A stretch of DNA of 20,190 bases from contig CAYUVK010000093.1 in the NCBI GenBank assembly GCA_964448105.1, positions 1 through 20,190 of the forward strand, read 5' to 3'. The stretch comes from CAVQBP01 sp964448105. GTDB taxonomy: Bacteria > Bacteroidota > Ignavibacteria > Ignavibacteriales > Ignavibacteriaceae. A program made the position numbers and the translations under genes. Under the pieces are notes generated by a model. The model was given only the letters and a program-made list of their open reading frames with translations, did no database searches and had not been told where the DNA came from. Numbering within the stretch: the stretch's first letter is position 1; each line of letters opens with the position of its first letter. Shown here one piece after another: positions 17,081 to 20,190 of this stretch.

Positions 17081-17111
17081 TAATGTTACATTTTTTATAA
17101 TTAATGTTACA
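17081..17111. promoter_or_regulatory. Two direct TAATGTTACA repeats, 21-bp period
   Basis: TAATGTTACA at 17081-17090 and again at 17102-17111, so the repeats lie two helical turns apart, about 235-265 bases before the PKD-like gene. The spacing is typical of tandem binding sites for a response regulator or activator. No regulator is known, and the AT-rich setting weakens the case. Confidence 0.35.
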
Positions 17112-17346
17112 AATATGGTTGATTGTTCACATTAAAGTTATCATATTTAATATAAGAAAACTTAAAGAAATTTTTATTTCCCCAAATTGTCAAAAATTCT
17201 CTATTGTTTTTACAAAGTTTAATTGTTTTTATATATAATTAACTTCATTTCCTTTTTCACAATTCTGTTGTTCGTTCTATTCATAAATATATTCTTAAGA
17301 TTCTTTAGGGAAAAAAATATTCAGATTTTAACTTTTAGGAGATTTT

Positions 17347-18954
17347 TTGAAAACCTGCAGTACAATAAGAAAAGTTTTTACAATTATATTTGTATTAATT
17401 TCTTTTGAGAATTATAGCATTGCATGGATTCAACCAATCGATGCCAACAAAAATGCAAAAAGCCTAATTAGTAATTTATCATCTTTTAAACAAAATCCTC
17501 AAACAAAGGCAAAAACTAAAATTCAAAAGCATGTCGATTCTAAAATATTGCAGAAGCAAATAGATGATCATGTACAAAAAACTATGTTCACTTTAAAGGC
17601 AGATAAAGATCATGTTCAAATTTATGAAGAGGTAAAGTTTTCGCTGGAACCGGCCAAACAAGTAATTAATTCTACATATCATTTTACTTTTATAATTGAC
17701 GGTAACATTAAAATTGAAAAGGCAAAGGATGTCAACTATGTAGTTTATAGGTTTCGCAATACAGGTAAACATAGTATAGCAGCTTCAGCGGTTGCATCTC
17801 CCCAAATTATGACTCATACTTTTCAACCTCCTACAATTAATAGCATTTCAGTTCAAGTTGATAGTGTAATGTTTGAAGCAATACCACCTGAGTTAACGGT
17901 TGGACAATCTATTTTATTAGTAACAAATTTTCAATCAGAAAAAAATAATGTCCGGTGCAGATTTTTCCTTGGGGATTCTGATTCTTTTTCTGAATGGTCT
18001 CCTGGATTTACAAGAAAACATATTTGTTTAAAACCGGGAGTTTATAGTTTTTTTGCTGAGATAGGTATACAAGGTGGTAATGTTACAAAAAGACTAACTC
18101 AGAGTATAGTAAGAAAAATAATTGTGAAATCCGAGATCCCTAAGATATTTACAATTGTTTTGAACGCGGACAAAAAAAGAGTTTATACCGGGGAAGACAT
18201 TCGATTCAGCTTAAGCCCTTTAGATTCTATTTTGAATATCCCAGTTGATGTTATTTTTAACTTTGGTGACAAGCAAATTATCAAAGAACCAATACAAGCG
18301 AAAGTAATTCATAGCTATGACAGAGCAGAACATTATACTGTCTCAATCGATATGGAACCCCAAAATATAAATTCAAATATTAAATTAATACCTAAAAATA
18401 CAATTGATATTCAAGTCGATAGTATTCCTTTATATGTGAACAATTCTGCTCCTGATACAGGAGAAATAGTTGAAATAGAGACCGAATTACGGAGTGACGA
18501 ACCTTTAACAAGATACCGGTTTTTCTTTGGAGATAATTCAGCACCAAGCCAATGGTCTAATCAACCTAAAGTTTTGCATAAATATTATACTCCCGATAAT
18601 TATTTTGTTTACGCTGAAATAGGCAAGCAATCCGGATCATCAATTATAAATGTTTCAAGGAGCATCGGTAAAATAGTTAAAGTTTCTTTTAAACCCGTTC
18701 CAGATCATGCATGGATTTACATATTAATTATCCTTGCTGCAGCTGTAACTTTTTTAAGTATTAGAAAACATTACTTCTCTGTACGACCTCATTTAAAGCC
18801 AAACATAGATTTAGGTAAACAGCAATTAAAAGAGGGAAATCAATTAAAAGTAAATTATGAGATTCGCTTTAATCCAAATTTTAAAAAGAGTGTTATTAAT
18901 ATTCATAGAAACAATAACAATATTATTAAAGATTTAAAGAGGAAAAATGAATAA
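17347..18954 (+). CDS. Secreted, membrane-anchored protein with duplicated PKD-like domains
   Basis: The start is a TTG at 17347, chosen because AGGAGA precedes it by a normal spacing and a signal peptide begins right there (KTCSTIRKVFTIIFVLIS). The 535-residue product has an extracytoplasmic part, one membrane helix (WIYILIILAAAVTFLS, 456-471) and a basic tail of about 60 residues that should be cytoplasmic. The outer part is a duplication of a two-domain unit: A (78-173), B (174-262), A' (265-359), B' (360-447). B and B' share RCRFFLGDSD/RYRFFFGDNS, the SEWS/SQWS step and YSFFAEIG/YFVYAEIG. A and A' both end in VQVDS/IQVDS. The FGD and H-x-Y-x-x-x-x-x-Y pattern is PKD-like, a beta-sandwich of surface proteins. 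No enzyme motif is seen. The downstream gene overlaps it, implying a joint role at the membrane. Confidence 0.75.
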   Translation: MKTCSTIRKVFTIIFVLISFENYSIAWIQPIDANKNAKSLISNLSSFKQNPQTKAKTKIQKHVDSKILQKQIDDHVQKTMFTLKADKDHVQIYEEVKFSLEPAKQVINSTYHFTFIIDGNIKIEKAKDVNYVVYRFRNTGKHSIAASAVASPQIMTHTFQPPTINSISVQVDSVMFEAIPPELTVGQSILLVTNFQSEKNNVRCRFFLGDSDSFSEWSPGFTRKHICLKPGVYSFFAEIGIQGGNVTKRLTQSIVRKIIVKSEIPKIFTIVLNADKKRVYTGEDIRFSLSPLDSILNIPVDVIFNFGDKQIIKEPIQAKVIHSYDRAEHYTVSIDMEPQNINSNIKLIPKNTIDIQVDSIPLYVNNSAPDTGEIVEIETELRSDEPLTRYRFFFGDNSAPSQWSNQPKVLHKYYTPDNYFVYAEIGKQSGSSIINVSRSIGKIVKVSFKPVPDHAWIYILIILAAAVTFLSIRKHYFSVRPHLKPNIDLGKQQLKEGNQLKVNYEIRFNPNFKKSVINIHRNNNNIIKDLKRKNE

Positions 18955-19483
18955 CTCAACAGTAACATTAAAAGATATTTTTTACGGTTCTGAGAATCCT
19001 CCGGCTAAAAAAGAGGTGCAATGGGACAAATTAGAATCAAAGATTAAAGAAGAAATTAAAGGGATCAAGTGGACTGCGTCGGCCCCCGAACTTACTGAGA
19101 AAGTAGATGATTTATTAAACATAAAAGTTCCCGGTATCTTAATTGAAGGCTGGAAAAAAGAAGAGGATCTTCAAAAAACACTAAAAGAATCTTCTGCTTC
19201 TCCCGATGAGACTTTTTATCTTGAACTTTTCGAACACACAATTAAAAGTGAGCACCATCCTTATATAGAAATAATGATAAAAGGAGTGTCTGTAAAAAAA
19301 ATAGAATTCCTGGTTTCTATTTCTTTTAATCTAAAAGGAATTGTCTTAAAAATAAAGGAGGGAGTAATAAAAGAGATTCAAGCAGGTAATTGTGAAATCG
19401 AGGGTGAATTCGATTATCAGGATCTTACTTTAGCAAAGAAAAAACTTTCACCAATTAAATTACCTGGTACAATTCAATTTTAA
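18947..19483 (+). CDS. Soluble protein of unknown function, translationally coupled to the PKD-like gene
   Basis: The 178-residue product starts at ATG 18947, overlapping the upstream stop by 8 bases, with AAAGAGG before it; such overlap implies coupled translation. There is no signal peptide or membrane helix, so it is probably cytoplasmic, where it could meet the basic tail of the upstream protein. The first 80 residues are charged and helical (WDKLESKIKEEIKGIKW, LTEKVDDLLNIKVPGIL, GWKKEEDLQKTL). The second half is beta-rich and regular (FYLELFEHTIKSEHHPYIEI, FLVSISFNLKGIVLKIKEG, GNCEIEGEFDYQDL), like a lipid- or carbohydrate-type sandwich or a beta-barrel. I recognise no family and no catalytic motif. 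Confidence 0.7.
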   Translation: MNNSTVTLKDIFYGSENPPAKKEVQWDKLESKIKEEIKGIKWTASAPELTEKVDDLLNIKVPGILIEGWKKEEDLQKTLKESSASPDETFYLELFEHTIKSEHHPYIEIMIKGVSVKKIEFLVSISFNLKGIVLKIKEGVIKEIQAGNCEIEGEFDYQDLTLAKKKLSPIKLPGTIQF

Positions 19484-19623
19484 TTACAGTAATATACAAT
19501 ATTCAAAATACTATATAAAGGTATTTAAATTCTAGAACTTTGGTTTTTCGTTTCAATATACTATTTGTCTATACTTAGTATAAAATTCGATAGGGAATTA
19601 ATTTATGAAAGAAAGGTCTAAAA

Positions 19624-19728
19624 ATGTTCGTTCTGCCTATAGTCTCTGAAGTAAATGTTTCATCTGGTTTTGGGTATTCAGTAGAATGGACGGGTTTTGA
19701 TACTGGCACTAGTCGGTATAACAATTAA
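19624..19728 (+). CDS. Very small ORF of unknown status
   Basis: A 34-codon ORF, MFVLPIVSEVNVSSGFGYS and so on, preceded by AAAGGT. It overlaps in another frame the better-looking 41-codon ORF that starts at 19697. No family is recognised, and it may be chance. Confidence 0.2.
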   Translation: MFVLPIVSEVNVSSGFGYSVEWTGFDTGTSRYNN

Positions 19729-19822
19729 TTCCACGATTAGACAAAACGAGAAAGAAAAGGAAGAAAAGCGAGCGTATGCCGAGAGAAGGCTTGCCGAAGA
19801 TCGAATGCGAGAAGCCACGTAA
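19697..19822 (+). CDS. Tiny membrane/coiled-coil protein, possibly 5'-frameshifted
   Basis: The frame from TTG 19697 gives 41 residues: a short hydrophobic segment (ILALVGITI) followed by a strongly charged helix (RQNEKEKEEKRAYAERRLAE, then DRMREAT). A better start would be the ATG at 19686, which reads MDGF and then meets a TGA. One extra T in the run at 19695-19698 would make it MDGFLILALVGITI and so on. The one-helix plus coiled-coil shape is typical of small membrane proteins, and the composition is clearly unlike random AT-rich DNA. The function is unknown. Confidence 0.4.
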   Translation: MILALVGITINSTIRQNEKEKEEKRAYAERRLAEDRMREAT

Positions 19823-20190
19823 TGTAATGATAATAGTTTAAACCGCTATAAGAAAGAAATAACACTATTATAAACATTTAAAAGTTGCCCTAATTCTCCC
19901 TCCCCATCCTCCTAATCTTATCCTCCATCTCTTTTTTCTGAACACCAACCTTTAAGTACATCTGAAAATTTTTACTTTTTTAAAGAATTTTATTGGAAGT
20001 TAAATTAATTCAATATAATTTGAAATGGTCATCAAAAAAAGTGGGTAACTATTCTTCTCTAATTCGATTCTACACATAAAAAATTCCGGAAAACCCATGA
20101 AGTGTGAGTGAGGGGGCGAAGCTGTGGTGGTACCAAAGATTTATGATTTCATCAGAAAATTTTCTTAATGTGAAACAAAAAATGAAAAAT
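19823..20190. other. Gene-poor right edge
   Basis: No gene that I can support. A 23-codon minus-strand ORF (19890-19961) reads like the charged end of a protein (KKEMEDKIRRMGREN) but has no upstream continuation. No repeat, RNA or terminator was recognised. Confidence 0.4.

Larger units (their letters stand above)
16720..17346. other. Long AT-rich gene-poor region with a gene remnant and promoter-like repeats
   Basis: No intact gene. It contains the second copy of the 15-bp palindrome (16754-16768), the decayed SAGCQ-family remnant (about 16950-17035) and two TAATGTTACA repeats spaced by 21 bp (17081-17111). It ends with the ribosome binding site AGGAGA (17337-17342) of the next gene. Confidence 0.5.

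Noticed and set aside
17223..17408. 61-codon hydrophobic ORF
   Set aside because: Overlaps the signal peptide region of the PKD-like gene in another frame; its hydrophobicity comes from T-rich DNA.
19890..19961. 23-codon minus-strand ORF ending KIRRMGREN
   Set aside because: Looks like the end of a protein but a stop lies just upstream; too little to call.
1..20190. CRISPR array, tRNA, rRNA, transposase or insertion sequence ends
   Set aside because: I looked for regularly spaced repeats, cloverleaf-like sequences, transposase motifs and long terminal inverted repeats and found none that hold up.

Overview
The window is AT-rich bacterial DNA. The protein styles suggest the Bacteroidota/Ignavibacteria/Chlorobi side of the tree: a TolC-lipoprotein adaptor-RND operon, a long AMP-ligase/GNAT fusion, and PKD-like surface proteins. 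That is inference, because no rRNA, tRNA or marker gene lies in the window. No CRISPR array, transposase or intact insertion sequence was seen.

Layout. (1) Positions 1-5176, minus strand, hold a tripartite efflux operon in the order tolC-like, acrA-like lipoprotein adaptor, acrB-like RND pump; the pump runs off the left edge. (2) Positions 5177-5434 are a divergent promoter region with a perfect 10-bp inverted repeat. (3) Positions 5435-9639, plus strand, hold a very large fusion: an acyl-CoA synthetase (AMP-ligase), a helical middle part, a degenerate kinase-like block and a C-terminal GNAT acetyltransferase. The gene is broken by an internal deletion at about 6646 that removes the core of the ligase and shifts the frame. 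(4) Positions 9640-11077 hold decayed or frameshifted small genes: a possible HPr remnant, a DUF2892/YgaP-like membrane protein broken at a G-run, and a SAGCQ-motif protein interrupted by a 32-bp palindromic element. (5) Positions 11403-16719, minus strand, hold the most unusual module: an HTH_17-type small regulator, a 1257-residue protein joining an APH-like kinase, a STAND (NB-ARC-like) ATPase and a TPR-like tail, and a Nudix-like protein. The 1257-codon gene is visibly richer in GC than its surroundings. A decayed second copy of the SAGCQ gene lies on the far side (about 16950-17035), so the module is bracketed by related sequence in direct orientation. (6) Positions 17347-19483, plus strand, hold a two-gene overlapping unit: a secreted, membrane-anchored protein with an A-B-A'-B' duplication of PKD-like domains, and a soluble partner of unknown function. 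(7) Positions 19484-20190 hold only tiny ORFs.

The efflux genes work as one trans-envelope pump. The kinase-STAND-TPR protein with the Nudix protein is the best candidate for an undescribed system. STAND ATPases with swapped N-terminal effector domains are typical of bacterial conflict and signalling systems, and a Nudix partner could act on a nucleotide or nucleotide-derived signal. This is inference from domains and gene order. Three of the gene breaks (10018-10023, 10716-10720, 19695-19698) can each be repaired by one base in a homopolymer, so some apparent pseudogenes may be sequencing or assembly indels.
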